Source of the DNA: Cherax quadricarinatus
Taxonomy: Eukaryota > Arthropoda > Malacostraca > Decapoda > Parastacidae
Direction of reading: 5' to 3'
NCBI RefSeq assembly: GCF_038502225.1
Contig: NC_091293.1
Coordinates: 7,603,026-7,667,025, forward strand
DNA length: 64,000 nt
The notes under the pieces were generated by a model. The model was not told where the DNA came from and searched no databases. It saw only the letters and a program-made list of their open reading frames with translations. The stretch's first letter is position 1; every line of letters begins with the position of its first letter. The translations under genes and the position numbers were made by a program. Shown here in pieces: positions 22,002 through 34,648 of the stretch.

Positions 22002-22516
22002 ACACGAGGGTCATTAACGTCTGCAGGTCACACCTGGGCACCTACCAGCTACACGAGGGTCATTAAGTCTGCAGGTCACACCTGGGCACCTACCAGCTAT
22101 ACGAGGGTCATTAAGTCTGCAGGTCACACCTGGGCACCCACCAGCTACACGAGGGTCATTAAGTCTGCAGGTCACACCTGGGCACCTACCAGCTACACGA
22201 GGGTCATTAAGTCTGCAGGTCACACCTGGGCACCTACCAGCTATACGAGGGTCATTAAGTCTGCAGGTCACACCTGGGCACCTACCAGCTATACGAGGGT
22301 CATTAAGTCTGCAGGTCACACCTGGGCACCTACCAGCTACACGAGGGTCATTAAGTCTGCAGGTCACACCTGGGCACCTACCAGCTACACGAGGGTCATT
22401 AAGTCTGCAGGTCACACCTGGGCACCTACCAGCTACACGAGGGTCATTAAGTCTGCAGGTCACACCTGGGCACCTACCAGCTACACGAGGGTCATTAAGT
22501 CTGCAGGTCACACCTA
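22002..22516 (+). repeat. 48-bp minisatellite
   Basis: Ten to eleven units of 48 bp containing CTACCAGCTACACGAGGGTC, ATTAAGTCTGCAGGTCACAC and CTGGGCAC. Units are nearly identical (main variant CTATACGAGG), so homogenisation is recent. The 16-residue repeat read on the minus strand is an artefact of the period. Confidence 0.96.
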
Positions 22517-22566
22517 TTTATTACCAGACAAGAATACTTGAACACCTTAAACAAGGACTAAACCAA

Positions 22567-23056
22567 CTCTCAGTGTATACACAACTCTCAGTGTATACAC
22601 AACTCTCAGTATATACACAACTCTCAGTGTATACACAACTCTCAGTGTATACACAACTCTCAGTGTATACACAACTCTCAGTGTATACACAACTCTCAGT
22701 ATATACACAACTCTCAGTGTATACACAACTCTCAGTGTATACACAACTCTCAGTATATACACAACTCTCAGTGTATACACAACTCTCAGTATATACACAA
22801 CTCTCAGTGTATACACAACTCTCAGTGTATACACAACTCTCAGTAAATACACAACTCTCAGTGTATACACAACTCTCAATGTATACACAACTCTCAGTAT
22901 ATACACAACTCTCAGTGTATACACAACTCTCAGTATATACACAACTCTCAGTGTATACACAACTCTCAGTATATACACAACTCTCAGTATATACACAACT
23001 CTCAGTATATACACAACTCTCAGTATATACACAACTCTCAGTATATACACAACTAC
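22567..23056 (+). repeat. 18-bp minisatellite
   Basis: About 27 units of CAACTCTCAGTGTATACA, with a common GTATATACA variant. Open in several frames because 18 is a multiple of three. Confidence 0.97.
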
Positions 23057-23204
23057 ACAGTGAGAGACATATCAGAGTCACATATGAAATCGTCTACAAC
23101 ACAGCCAAAAATATCAATAATATTTGTAAACATTATGTTTAGGGGTAATAATGTTTCAAGGAAAGATCTATGGGAAAATTTCTTTAACTACAGCTGATTA
23201 TCTT

Positions 23205-23290
23205 CTTTATTTTGACGTTGATTATTGAAGTGAAACATGATAATCAAGCGCTCAGGAGAGGCTCGAACCTCCGGGCAAATAACTCTATTT
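23205..23290 (-). mobile_element. possible tRNA-derived SINE fragment
   Basis: Minus strand CCCGGAGGTTCGAGCCTCTCC resembles a tRNA T-arm with B-box GGTTCGAGCC, followed by GCGCTTGATTATCATGTTTC. No A-box or acceptor pairing could be shown. Confidence 0.4.
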
Positions 23291-23507
23291 TTTTTTTGTA
23301 ATTGATTAAAAAAAAGCAAGTAAATAGGAGTGTAAACAGAGTGTGTTAATGTTGTCAGTGAGGCGATAACATTTATGACTCTTGTCAACATGACACGCAG
23401 CGCCAGCGTGCCGGATGAACCAACTTCATTTGCATACACACGCATGTATACATACAAACTGAAGGTAGATAAGCAAATACTGTTTCTAGGCACACCAGTA
23501 GTCAAGC

Positions 23508-23532
23508 ACACACGCGCACACGCACGCACGCG

Positions 23533-23599
<67 letters not shown>
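23508..23599. repeat. (AC)n with CGCACG interruptions
   Basis: AC tract directly abutting the 5' edge of the next L-AC LINE copy. Confidence 0.97.
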
Positions 23600-23602
<3 letters not shown>

Positions 23603-24576
23603 AGGAGTCAGAGTGGGCGCCTGTGACAAGCGGGGTTCCACAGGGGTCAGTCCTAGGACCTGTACTGTTTTTGGTATATGTGAATGACATAACAGAAGGG
23701 ATAGACTCTGAAGTGCCCTTGTTTGCAGATGATGTGAAGTTAATGAGGAGAATTAAATCGGTCGAGGATCAGGCAGGACTACAAAGAGACCTGGACAGGC
23801 TACAAGCCTGGTCCAGCAACTGGCTCCTTGAATTTAACCCTGCCAAATGAAGACCGCAGACAGTGTATAGTCTAGGTGGCCAAAGACTGCAAACCTCATT
23901 CAAGAAAAAGGACCATAGCGTGAGTATAACACCGAGCACGTCTCCTGAGACGCACATCAATCAGATAACTGCTGCAGCATGCGGGCAAACCTGAGGATAG
24001 CGTTCCGATACCTCAGTAAAGAATCGTTCAAGACTCTGTACATCATTTATATCAGGCCCATACTGGAGTATGCAGCACCAGTTTGGAATCCACACCTGGT
24101 CAAGCACGTCAAGAAATTGAAGAAAGTGCAAAGGTTTGCAACAAGACTAGTCCCAGAGCTAAGGGGATTGTTCTACTAAGAAAAGTTAATGGAAATTTGC
24201 CTGACGACACTAGAGGACAGGAGGGTCCGGGGAGACATGATAACGACATATAAAATACTGCGTGGAATAGATGAGGTGGACAAAGACAGGATGTTCCAGA
24301 GATGGGACACAGAAACAAGAGGTCACAATTGGAAGTTGAAGACTCAGATGAATCAGAAGGATGTTAGGAAGTATTTCTTCAGTTGTCAGTCAGTGGAACA
24401 GCCTAGAAAGTGACGTAGTGGAGGCAGGAACCATACATAGTTTTAAAACGAGGTTTGATAAAGCTCATGGAGCAGGGAGAGAGAGGGCCTAGTAGCAATC
24501 AGTGAAGAAGCGGGGCCAGGAGCTATGAATCGACCCCTGCAACCACAAATAGGTGAGTACAAATATGTGAGTATAC
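23603..24576 (+). mobile_element. L-AC LINE copy 4, 5'-truncated
   Basis: The copy begins at GAGTCAGAGTGGGCGCCTGTG, inside the RT just before SGVPQGSVLGP, and keeps FADDVKLMRRI (23623-23850), the thumb region (LSKESFKTLY, EYAAPVWNPHLVKHVKK) and the C-terminus. It is broken by an in-frame stop after NPAK and by frameshifts. It ends CAACCACAAATAGGTGAGTA, then a short (AC)n. AC sequence is present on both sides. Confidence 0.92.
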
Positions 24577-24584
24577 ACACACAC

Positions 24585-24828
24585 CAACTACTAACATGGC
24601 AAGGAAAGCAGCAACAGCCAGGCACAGGGGCAAAAAGTCAGCTAAGAACAAGGAAATAAATACAGCTACACACTAAGAATTAACATACAAACACCTTATG
24701 CAAGTGAGAGCACCAGGGCTCCGTAACCCCAGCCCCCACCCCCCCACCCCTACAGCGCACCAAAGGAAGGGGCTATTAAGTAATGCTAGTTGTTAAGTAA
24801 TTAAATAATCGAGTGAGTCATAGGAGCC

Positions 24829-24832
<4 letters not shown>
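24585..24832. other. unassigned sequence between two LINE copies
   Basis: It contains ATGGCAAGGAAAGCAGCAAC and a C-rich run at 24727-24750. No recognised homology. Confidence 0.4.

Positions 24833-24891
<59 letters not shown>
24833..24891. repeat. (CT)n microsatellite
   Basis: CT tract on the 3' side of the minus-strand L-GA LINE fragment. Confidence 0.98.
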
Positions 24892-24893
<2 letters not shown>

Positions 24894-25221
24894 TTACACA
24901 GGGTTTTGCAAGGTTAGGTTAAGGTTCCTAACTGTTTACAAGGAAAGTGCTGTTACCCACATCAGCTCATTTGAAAGCCTTTTTATTGTTAAGAGATATA
25001 TAGAGAGGGAACAGGATGAAGTTGGAGCAATCTGTGGTCCAGCCAGTCAACTGACTTTATTTCGTTGATGTTGTACGAACATGTTCCAGACACGAGTCAT
25101 CCTAGGAATAAATCATGTCAGGTGAAGTGATGTTCTGGAGAAGAGTACAGTCAGAATGTAGCTGCTGCTTACTGCCCGTCTTGTTGTGTACAAGCTGTCC
25201 TAGGAATGAAGTCAAGTGTGG

Positions 25222-25224
<3 letters not shown>
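24892..25224 (-). mobile_element. L-GA LINE copy 1, 3' fragment
   Basis: On the minus strand it reads the end of the ORF (CCAGAACATCACTTCACCTG; residues like PRMTRVWN in decayed form), CTTAACAATAAAAAGGC, and the L-GA 3' end AACCTTGCAAAACCCTGTGTAAAG. It is embedded in (CT)n on both sides with no other spacer. Confidence 0.9.

Positions 25225-25311
<87 letters not shown>
25225..25311. repeat. (CT)n microsatellite
   Basis: Pure CT tract on the 5' side of the minus-strand L-GA fragment. Confidence 0.98.
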
Positions 25312-25312
<1 letters not shown>

Positions 25313-25755
25313 AAAAATTCACATCAATTCACGGGAATATTCTTGAGGTATATTCATTAAGCCTACACTTATATTCTTTAGGTATATTCAGTATGTCAAA
25401 TGTTTTATTCTTTATGTATATTCAATATGTCAACAATTATCCTAACATAAAACTGAAAGTTTAAATCTTACATACCTTTTATATAAATTTCAAACGCTAA
25501 TTAAACCTTAAATGCGTTTTACATGAATTTTTAAAGCAAAAATCATTTAATGTTTTCACACTCGGAAAACAGAGAGAATGTTGAATTATGTGGAGAGGAT
25601 TTCCAGCAGTGTAAAAGAAAACATTCGTAAATGCAGATTTATACAGAGAGAAAGCTTCTTCTAATTTAGAAATTGTACGAAAAGATTTTTATTATTGTCG
25701 GGGATCGTTTGAGAGCAAGGTGGATACTTAGTAGTTATATGAGGTAAATTTGATG
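25312..25755. other. no gene recognised
   Basis: A/T-rich sequence with a few TATTCTTTAGGTATATTCA-like repeats at 25340-25430; nothing coding. Confidence 0.5.
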
Positions 25756-25881
25756 ATACGAAGACACATGCGCGCACATACAGAGACAGACACACAAAGA
25801 CACACAGAGACAGACACACAAACACAGACACACAAACACAGACACACAAACACACACACACAAACACAGAGACACACACAC
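25756..25881. repeat. AC-rich imperfect microsatellite
   Basis: ACACAC mixed with CAGAGACA and ACAAACACAGA units, abutting the 5' edge of the next L-AC LINE. Confidence 0.9.
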
Positions 25882-27936
25882 GTGAGCTTAGAATATATAG
25901 TAGTTACAAGTGGAGAGGGTAACAGGAGTAGGATGGGAAAAGCCAAACTATAAACGGGGAACTACACAGGTATGAGGAGCTTCTTGCAGGAGGTTCAGTG
26001 GGAAAGAGAATTGGTAGGAAAGTCAGTAAACGAAATGAACTACGTAACAACAATATGCAAGGAGGCAGAAGAAAGGTTTGTTCCCAAGGGCAACAGAAAC
26101 AATGGGAAGACCAGAACGAGCCCCTGGTTTACGTGAAGGTGTAGGGAGGCAAAAACTAGGTGCACTAGAGAAAGGAAAAAGTACAGAACACAAAGGACCC
26201 AGGAAAATAAAGAGATTACTCGAAGAGCCCAGCGACAATACGAAAACATTGCATCGAAAGCCAATTCCGACTAGAAGCTCTTGTATAGGCACATCAGGAG
26301 GAAGACAACAGTCAAGGACCAGGTAATCAGGCTGAGAAAAGAAGGTGGGGAGCTCACAGGAAATGATCAAGATGTGAGGAGCTCAACAAGAGATTTAAGG
26401 AAGTCTTTTCAGTGGAGACAGAAAGGACTCTGGGAAGAAAGAACAGAGGAGTACATCAACAAGGGATATGCCAACAAGTGTTCGATGAAATACAACGAAG
26501 GAGGAGGTGAAGAAGCTGCTAAGTGACCTTAGAGAGGGAGCTGAGACAGTGTGTGTGCCACTAACCACAATTTTCAACACATCCATTGACACTGGGCAAC
26601 TACCTGAGGTATGGAAGACGGCAAATGTAGTCCCCATTTTTAAGAAAGGAGACAGAAACGAGGCACTGACCTATAGACCAGTGTCACTGACGTGTACTGT
26701 ATGCAAAGTCATGGAGAAGATTATCAGGAGGAGAATGGTGGAGCACCTAGAACGGAACCAGCTTATTGACAACCAAACACGGATTCATGGAAATCAAATC
26801 TTGTGTCACAAACCTACTGGAGTTTTATGACAAGGAAACGGAAGTAAGACACGAGAGAGAGAGGGGTGGGTAGATTGCATTTTCTTGGACTGCAAGAAGG
26901 CCTTCAACACAGTTCCTCACAAGATATTAGTGCAAAATCTAGAGGATCAGGCACATATAACAGGAAGGGCACTGAAATGGATCAGATAATACCTGACAGA
27001 GAGGCAACAATGAGTCATAGTACTTGATGAGGTATCACAGTGGGCGCCTGTGACTGACGTGACGGAAGGGTTAGACTCAGAAGTGCCCCTCTTCGCAGAT
27101 GATGTGAAGTTAATGAGAGTTAAATCAGGATCAGACAGGACTACAAAGAGACCTGGACAGGCTGGACGCATGGTCCAGCAACTGGCTCCTCGAATTTACC
27201 CCCGCCAAATGCAAAGTCATGAAGATCGGGAAAGGGCAAAGAAGACCGTAGACAGAGTATAGGCTAGGTGGCAAATGACTGCAAACCTCAGTCAAGGAAA
27301 AAGATCTTGAGGTGAGTATAATATCGAACCCATCTCCTGAAGCGCACACCAACCAGATAATTACTGCAGTATATGGGCGCCGGGGAAACCTAAGAATAGT
27401 GTTCCGATACCTCAGTAAGGAATCGTTCAAGACACTCTGTACGTCAGGCTCATACTGGAGTATGCAGCACCAGTTTGGAACCCGCACCTGGTCAAGCACG
27501 TCATGAAATTTGAACAAGGTTTGAACAACGCTAGTTTCATAACCAAGGGGAATGTCATACGAAGAAAGGTTCAGTGAAATCGGCCTGACGACAATGGAGG
27601 ACAGGAGGGTTAGGGAAGACATGATAACGACATACAAAATACTGAGAGGAATAGATAAGGTGGACAGAGACAAAATGTTGCAAAGATGGGACACAAAAAC
27701 AAGAGGTCACAGTTGGAAGATGAAGACTCATATGAGCCAAAGAGATGTTAGGAAGTGGAATAGTCTGACAAGTGATGTAGTGGAGGCAGGAACCATACAT
27801 AGTTTTAAGACGAGGTATGGTAAAGCTCATGGAGAAGGGAGAGAGAGGACCTAGTAGCGATCAGTGAAGGGGCGGGGTTAGGAGCTATGTATCGACCCTT
27901 GCAACCACATATAGGTGAGTGCAAATAGGTGAGTAC
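25882..27936 (+). mobile_element. L-AC LINE copy 5, decayed
   Basis: The copy begins in the linker after the endonuclease (TACAAGTGGAGAGGGTAACA) and runs through the whole RT: NYRPVS-equivalent TYRPVSLTCTVCKVMEKII (26507-26830), KKAFN near 26900, FADDVKLMR near 27090, and the C-terminus with RGHSWKMKTHMSQRDVRK. Multiple frameshifts and a deletion of the SGVPQGS motif B region (QWAPVTDVTEG instead) make it a pseudogene. The 3' end is CATATAGGTGAGTGCAAATAGGTGAGTACA then (CA)n. AC-rich DNA lies on both sides. Confidence 0.92.
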
Positions 27937-27950
27937 ACACACACACACAC

Positions 27951-28000
27951 AAGGAAACTGTGAATCGACCCCTGCAACTACACACAGGTGACTACGTGAA
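27951..28000 (+). mobile_element. L-AC LINE tail fragment, copy 6
   Basis: Only about 50 bp of 3' UTR (TGTGAATCGACCCCTGCAAC, CACACAGGTGACTACGTGAA), placed directly after the (AC)n tail of copy 5. Confidence 0.75.
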
Positions 28001-28590
28001 TACAAACTCACTTCACTGAAACCCGCATCTGAGTGAACACTCAAAGAAACTCAAGAAGATTCCTATTTTCGCTCCTTGATTGGTGGCATCGGTGTTCCAG
28101 CATGAGAATTTACCACTACACGCTACGTAATTCAACGTGGGAACTTACCTTACCCCATGAGGAGGCTGCAATGAAGTTTACATTTTGGAGACGGCTTAGC
28201 GTGTGGACACCAGTCAGTCAACACAAAAGTGCTTGTAGGAGGGACACCATAATCAAAGCACGAGTTATACGTGCTGCTCACATGGACATATTTTGAATTG
28301 GTATTGAGCTGCAATGGTCATTAAAGAAGGCTAACTCCAGAAACACAGATGTTTTCAATCATATCTTACTGTTACATCAACAGGGAATTTCAAAATCTCT
28401 GAAGTTCTGGCTAAGTTAATCATGCAACGCCAAGCCACGGCCATTATATGAAATATATCTGGACTAACAAGCCTTGCTCTCGCTTCCGTTACCACCGCCA
28501 CTACTTCGTTGCACCACTACTGTACTTTCACCTCCTTGGTTGCCTTACGTATCTTCGTTTCTCACATGTCTGTATTTGAATAATAAAGCC
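28000..28590. other. no gene recognised
   Basis: Non-repetitive sequence. The open frame at 28033-28296 shows no recognisable domain. Confidence 0.5.
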
Positions 28591-28800
28591 CCTGGTGTGC
28601 AAAACATTTCTTAAATTTATATATATACTCGGGTGTTCAAAACTATGACTTATTAACAGCATTTAGGTAACTCTATTGCTGAAACGTTTCGCGATAGAGA
28701 TACCCAAGTGTTGCAATGAAAATTATACATCAACTTGTCGACATTGAATAACATGAATAATACCCAGGTGCTGCACATAAGTCTTCCTCACCATCTTGTG
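28590..28800. repeat. degenerate FB fragments
   Basis: Pieces GCTGAAACGTTTCGCGATAG, GAGATACCCAAGTGTTGC, CAACTTGTCGACATT and AATACCCAGGTGCTGCACAT are recognisable arm and terminus words of the FB family. Confidence 0.6.
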
Positions 28801-29009
28801 GGCATCATATTCCCTTGATCTAGTTATACTGATTTATTCTATTATTCCTGCAGAATATTGGACAGTAATCAGTTTAAGACGAGTGGAAATAAGAATAAAT
28901 ATGAAATATGCTCATCTAATGTAGTTAGTTACTCTGCCATCTTATCTGCCTAGAGTCTAAGCAACTGTTGGGGTTGTGAGAATTGACAGGGGTAACGAAG
29001 GCTCTACAT

Positions 29010-29325
29010 GAATGTTATACAGTACCGACAACATGAATATCTGACACATATTCAACATCTGGGTATCTTATTGTAGGCGTTTCGCCAACCAGTGGCTTTA
29101 TCAGTACAAATTCAAAGACATAATTGGAAGACATCTTCACAACCATCTGACCAGTCCTTCGGCTATGACCTACTTCCACTGGGAAATCCCGCCTATCAGT
29201 GACATTGTCTTCGTCTGCTACACATTCCTGACCTGACTTTATATTGATACAGCCATTGGTTGGTGAAACGTTCACAATAAAGTTACCCAGATGTTGCACA
29301 TGTCTCTAATTTTCGTAACCGAGGC
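29010..29325. mobile_element. FB foldback element
   Basis: The left arm (ATACAGTACCGACAACATGA, CAACATCTGGGTATCTTATTG) and right arm (AATAAAGTTACCCAGATGTTGC, ACATGTCTCTAATT) are inverted. The interior has CACTGGGAAATCCCGCC and CAGTGACATTGTCTTCGTCTG, inverted relative to the interior of the copy near 20.1 kb. Confidence 0.8.
29071..29110 (-). ncRNA. hammerhead-like motif
   Basis: Minus strand: TTTGTA, CTGATAA, A, GCCA-CTGGT-TGGC, GAAACGCC, TACAA. Helices I and II are both perfect; the box has one change (G8 position to A). The weaker right-arm partner at 29245-29282 reads TTGATAC with GCCA/TGGT. Confidence 0.42.
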
Positions 29326-29329
29326 TGTT

Positions 29330-30023
29330 AAATACCTCAATAATAAATGAGTGTTGTGTTTAGTCTCGTCTGATCCATCACGAAAGTTAGTATGTTATTT
29401 TTTTTTTTTTGGTTTTGTGTTGCGTCTAAACGTCTTCGAACTAATTTTTCTGAGCAGATTCTTGAATTATTTTCTGTTGTCGTCTTGTTTTACATTGTCC
29501 GAGGTCTGTCTGAGACGCAATACAAATCAAAAGGGGTTTGAAGGATGTATCGTCGAGTTGGGAGGTGCGCAGCGCAGGAACGGAGGACATCCCCCGCCCC
29601 TGGACCCTGATGGTGGAAGGGACAGCACCTGAAAAATCTCAGCTGGGAAGGGAAGATGACGAAGGTGATTGGCAAATTGGCAGGTAATGAGTTCGTGGAA
29701 TTTTATTGGAGGAGACGGAACGTGTGAGGTGGGAGGAAGGAGAGGAACGTGTGAGATGGGAGGGCGAGGAACGTATGAGGTGGAGGGGAAGGGGCGAGGA
29801 ACGTGATTACGGAACTTTTGGGGGGGAAGTGAAGGAAGGGGCATGGAACGTGTTTACAGAACACGTTCTGCTCTGTCTCGTGCTCTGTGTGTGTCTTGTT
29901 GTCTCTCGACTGTAAATATTTTATTTATTGTCTTTCACTTTCTCTCGCTCTCTTATCATTAAAATGAGAGATTAACAAAAAATGAGATACAAAAAAAATG
30001 ACTCAAATGAAATGAGAATATGT

Positions 30024-30028
<5 letters not shown>
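29330..30028. other. no gene recognised
   Basis: A G-rich stretch at 29705-29830 has three or four loose repeats of GAGGAACGTGTGAGGTGGGA. The rest is unassigned. Confidence 0.5.

Positions 30029-30115
<87 letters not shown>
30029..30115. repeat. (GA)n microsatellite
   Basis: Pure GA tract abutting the 5' edge of the L-GA LINE. Confidence 0.98.
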
Positions 30116-30119
<4 letters not shown>

Positions 30120-31629
30120 AAGAGGCAAATGTAGTCCCTGTTCACAAAAAGAAGAGTAGAGCAGAAATCAGCAACTACAGACCAGTGTCACTCCTGTCAA
30201 TCACTGGTAAGATCCTTGAGACAATAATCTCAAGACAAATGACAGATTTTTTTGACTACTACTCGCTACTTTGTGATCGTCAATATGGCTTCAGGAAAGG
30301 TTACTCTGCTGCTGATCTGTTGTTAAACCTCTCCACTAAGTGGCACCAGTCACTGGATGAATCCAAAGTCAGCTGTGTGGTAGCACTGGACATTGCTGGC
30401 GCTTTCGACCGGGTGTGGCGCACCAGGGCCTCTTAGCAAAAACTTCAAGCACTGGGAATTGCAGGCTCTACGCTATGTCTCCTCAGTGATTACCTTCATG
30501 GTAGATCTCTAAGTGTAGTCCTCAATGGAACGGAATCAGCAAGGCATCCTATTGGGGCAAGCGTTCCACAAGGAAGCGTGCTGGGACCATTGTTATGGAA
30601 TGTCTACTTCAACGACCTTCTTCATCTCATCCCAGAATCACATGCATATGAAGACGACTGTACACTGACATTCACTTATCCAAGAGAAGAAATGCCAGCT
30701 GCTCTAAGCTACATCAATCACCAGCTGAGAGCTATATCAGCTTGGGGAAATAGATGGCAAGTAACATTTGCACCTGAGAAAACGCAAATGATGATCGTCT
30801 CTAGGCACCATGATGGTAATGCTGGTGCAGTAGTAAGGGATGAATGGGACGATGTTGGCACCTGGAGAAGAAGTTGATATCCTTGGGGTGAAATATGACT
30901 CCAAACTAACCATGAAGAACCATGTTGTAAATCTTGCAAACAAGGCAGCCAGGAAGCTTTACAGCACTTCGCCGTATCTCGCATCTGCTTGACAGTAGGG
31001 GTTGCAAGATCCTGTACGGAGGCACAAGTACGCTCACACCTTGAGTATGCTCCACTTTCTTGGTTTGCCTGCCCCCCCTCTCATCTGCGACTGCTTGACA
31101 GAGAAGAGAACAGAGCAAGACGTCTCATCTCTCGCCTGGACCTATCCTGGATAGATCTGTCATTTCAGCAGAGCCTTCAACATAGGAGGGATGTGGGTGG
31201 CCTTACTGTTATGTACAAGGCCAATATTATCAAAATACCTTACACTTGGATCCACTTCGAGGACAGCGTGAAACAAGCTTTTATGCCACAAGACGGGCAG
31301 AAAGCAGCAACTTCACTCTGGCTGTACCCTTCTCCAGAACATCACTCCATCTGAGATCATACATACCCAGGATGACTCGAGTATGGAACACATTCGTACA
31401 GCATAATGATGTTAACGAGATAAAGTCAGTTGATCAAATGAAAATGCTGGCCCACAGATGGCTCCAACTTCATCCTGTCCCGTACTTGTATGTCTCATAA
31501 CAATAAAAATGCTTTCAAATGAGCTGATGTAGGTAACAGCTCTTAGCTTGCCAATAAGTTAGGAATCCTTAACCTGTAATATAGCTGTCAATAAAGCTAG
31601 GGATCCTTAACCTTGTCAAACCCTGTGTA
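30116..31629 (+). mobile_element. L-GA LINE copy 2 (Jockey/I-like), 5'-truncated, carries most of the RT
   Basis: RT motifs in order: NYRPVSLLSITGKILETII near 30175, RQYGFRKGYSAADLLLNL near 30280, VALDIAGAFDRVWR near 30390, SVPQGSVLGPLLWNVYFNDL near 30560, and a catalytic box AYEDDCTLTF near 30650 where the usual YADD has become YEDD. The C-terminal region (VRSHLEYAPLSWFACPPSHL, RARRLISRLDLSWIDLSF, SYIPRMTRVWNTFV) follows with stops and frameshifts. The 3' UTR has AATAAA twice and ends AACCTTGTCAAACCCTGTGTA. (GA)n lies at both edges. The clade call is by wording only. Confidence 0.9.
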
Positions 31630-31758
31630 GAGACAGAGAGACAGACAGAGACAAAAAGAGAAAGAGAGACAGACAAAAAGAGAAAGAAAGAGAGACAGAC
31701 AAAAAGAGGAAGAAAGAGAGACAGACAAAAAGAGGAAGAAAGAGAGAGAGAGAGAGAG
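31630..31758. repeat. (GA)-rich imperfect microsatellite
   Basis: GAGACAGACAAAAAGAGAAA-type units between two L-GA copies. Confidence 0.95.
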
Positions 31759-31823
31759 AATCCTTAACCTGTAAATAGCTTGTCAATAAAGCTAGGGATC
31801 CTTAACCTTGTCAAACCCTGTGT

Positions 31824-31828
<5 letters not shown>
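31759..31828 (+). mobile_element. L-GA LINE copy 3, 3' tail only
   Basis: About 65 bp matching just the last bases of the L-GA 3' UTR (AATCCTTAACCTGTAAATAG to CAAACCCTGTGTA plus a few A), embedded in (GA)n on both sides. An extreme 5' truncation. Confidence 0.9.
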
Positions 31829-32847
<1,019 letters not shown>

Positions 32848-32942
32848 AAAGAGAGAGAAAGAGAGAAAGAGAGAGAGACAGAGAAAGAGAGACAGAGACA
32901 GAGAGAGACAGAGACAAAAAGAGAAAGAGAGACAGACAGAGA

Positions 32943-32991
<49 letters not shown>

Positions 32992-33016
32992 AGACAGACC
33001 GACAGAGACAAAAAGA

Positions 33017-33097
<81 letters not shown>

Positions 33098-33264
33098 GGA
33101 GAGAGACAGAGACAAAAAGAGAAAGAGAGAGATACAGACAGAGACAAAAAGAGAAAGAGAGAGAGACAGACAGAGACAAAAAGAGAAAGAGAGAGAGACA
33201 GACAGAGACAAAAAGAGAGAGAGAGACAGAGACAAAAAGAGAGAGAGAGACAGACAAAAGAGGA

Positions 33265-33349
<85 letters not shown>
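32848..33349. repeat. (GA)-rich microsatellite, about 0.5 kb
   Basis: GA units mixed with GACAGAGACAAAAAGAGAAA blocks, the same imperfect vocabulary as at 31630-31758. Confidence 0.97.
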
Positions 33350-33726
33350 ATAAACACCAACTAAACAACAACTAGTTTAAAAACACTTAAATGTGTAAAT
33401 TTAAAACAAAAATGCAAAACAACTCTGCGAACTCACAAAAAAATATATCAAATTCACTTTAGACCAAAATTTTCACTCATTTCCAAAATCAAAATAACAG
33501 AATTTGAAAGCCTTTCTAAAACACATGCTTCAATATGGTTACAAATTTGACCATATAGTTCATGTAATATAATTTTTATGTATATTTTTTTACCAGTAAC
33601 GTGAACCGCGAATCAAAAAAAAAAAGATATTTTTATAAATGTTAAAAATACCCCTATTGTTGTGTGAACGACCCCAGGGAATTATTGAATTAAGATTAAT
33701 ATATATTTTAATCCCTAATACTCCTT

Positions 33727-33728
<2 letters not shown>
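33350..33728. other. no gene recognised
   Basis: Strongly A/T-rich sequence without domains. Confidence 0.5.

Positions 33729-33776
<48 letters not shown>
33729..33776. repeat. (AC)n microsatellite
   Basis: AC tract at the 5' edge of an L-AC LINE fragment. Confidence 0.97.
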
Positions 33777-33780
<4 letters not shown>

Positions 33781-34150
33781 TGGAAGACAGAGGAGCTAGG
33801 GGGGATATGATAACGACATATAAAATACCGAGAGAATCGACAAGGTGAACAGACAGGATGTTCCAGCGATGGGACACAGCGACGAGGGGTCACAGTTGGA
33901 AGCTGAAGACTCAGATGAATCACAGGGATGTTAGGAAGTATTTCTTCAGTCACAGAGTTGTCAGGAAGTGGAATAGTCTGAGAAATGATTTAGTGGAGGC
34001 AGGATCCATGCATAGCTTTAAGAAGAGGTACAATAAAGCTCATGGAGCGGAAAGAATGACCGAGTAGCTGCCAGTGAAGAGGTAGGGCCAGGAGCTGTGA
34101 CTCGACCAATGCAACTACAACCAGGTGAGTGCAATTAGGGGAGTACACAT
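33777..34150 (+). mobile_element. L-AC LINE copy 7, 3' fragment
   Basis: It begins CTGGAAGACAGAGGAGCTAG (the LTTLEDRR position of ORF2) and continues MFQRWDTATRGHSWKLKTQM, DVRKYFFSHRVVRKWNSL (33858-34067) to the 3' end ACCAGGTGAGTGCAATTAGG GGAGTACACATAC. One frameshift near 33845. Confidence 0.9.
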
Positions 34151-34568
34151 ACGTGAAGCAATATCGTTAAATAGTGCTCAGAGGATTTAGCGTTCTAGTG
34201 GCTGTCCTAAGATGATATTAGCGGTCAGTAATTGAACCAGTGAACATACCTACAAGAGTGTAACAGCATTTTAGTGTGAATAATCTGATAAGATCAAGAA
34301 TTTTACAATGTAAATTCGAATGCGGGAGGGTAGCAAGCAGCTGGTCAAGCTGCTGGCACCAGTGTTGACACAAATAATAAAAAACATATTTAATGGGTCC
34401 ATACTGTGACCCTAAATAAAAATAAATGCAAATATGTGGTCGGTTATGGTAGCAGTGCAGCGATAAGGTCATAAATATGTGATACAGTAAATAATGAAAG
34501 GAAAAACGTTTAGTAAAAACCCCAGCAGTTGTTGTGACTACAGATAATATTATCGGATTATGATTATG
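34150..34568. other. no gene recognised
   Basis: Unassigned A/T-rich sequence. Confidence 0.5.
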
Positions 34569-34605
34569 TTAGGTAAGACACATATGCAACAGTTAGGTAT
34601 CTTTA

Positions 34606-34648
34606 TTTCGAAACGTTTCGCCTACACAGTAGGCTTCTTCAGTCGAGT
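34606..34648 (-). ncRNA. hammerhead-like motif with long helix II
   Basis: Minus strand: TCGA, CTGAAGA, A, GCCTAC-TGT-GTAGGC, GAAACGTT, TCGA. Position 7 of the box is unconstrained in hammerheads, so CTGAAGA keeps the conserved bases. Helix II (6 bp) and helix I (TCGA/TCGA) differ from the other copies yet still pair. Confidence 0.47.

Noticed and set aside
22014..23142. 165-189 residue repetitive proteins
   Set aside because: Translations of the 48-bp and 18-bp minisatellites, open in more than one frame because the periods are multiples of three.
29527..29844. Pro-rich 105-residue minus-strand protein
   Set aside because: The region is a G-rich loose repeat on plus; composition explains the frame and no domain is visible.
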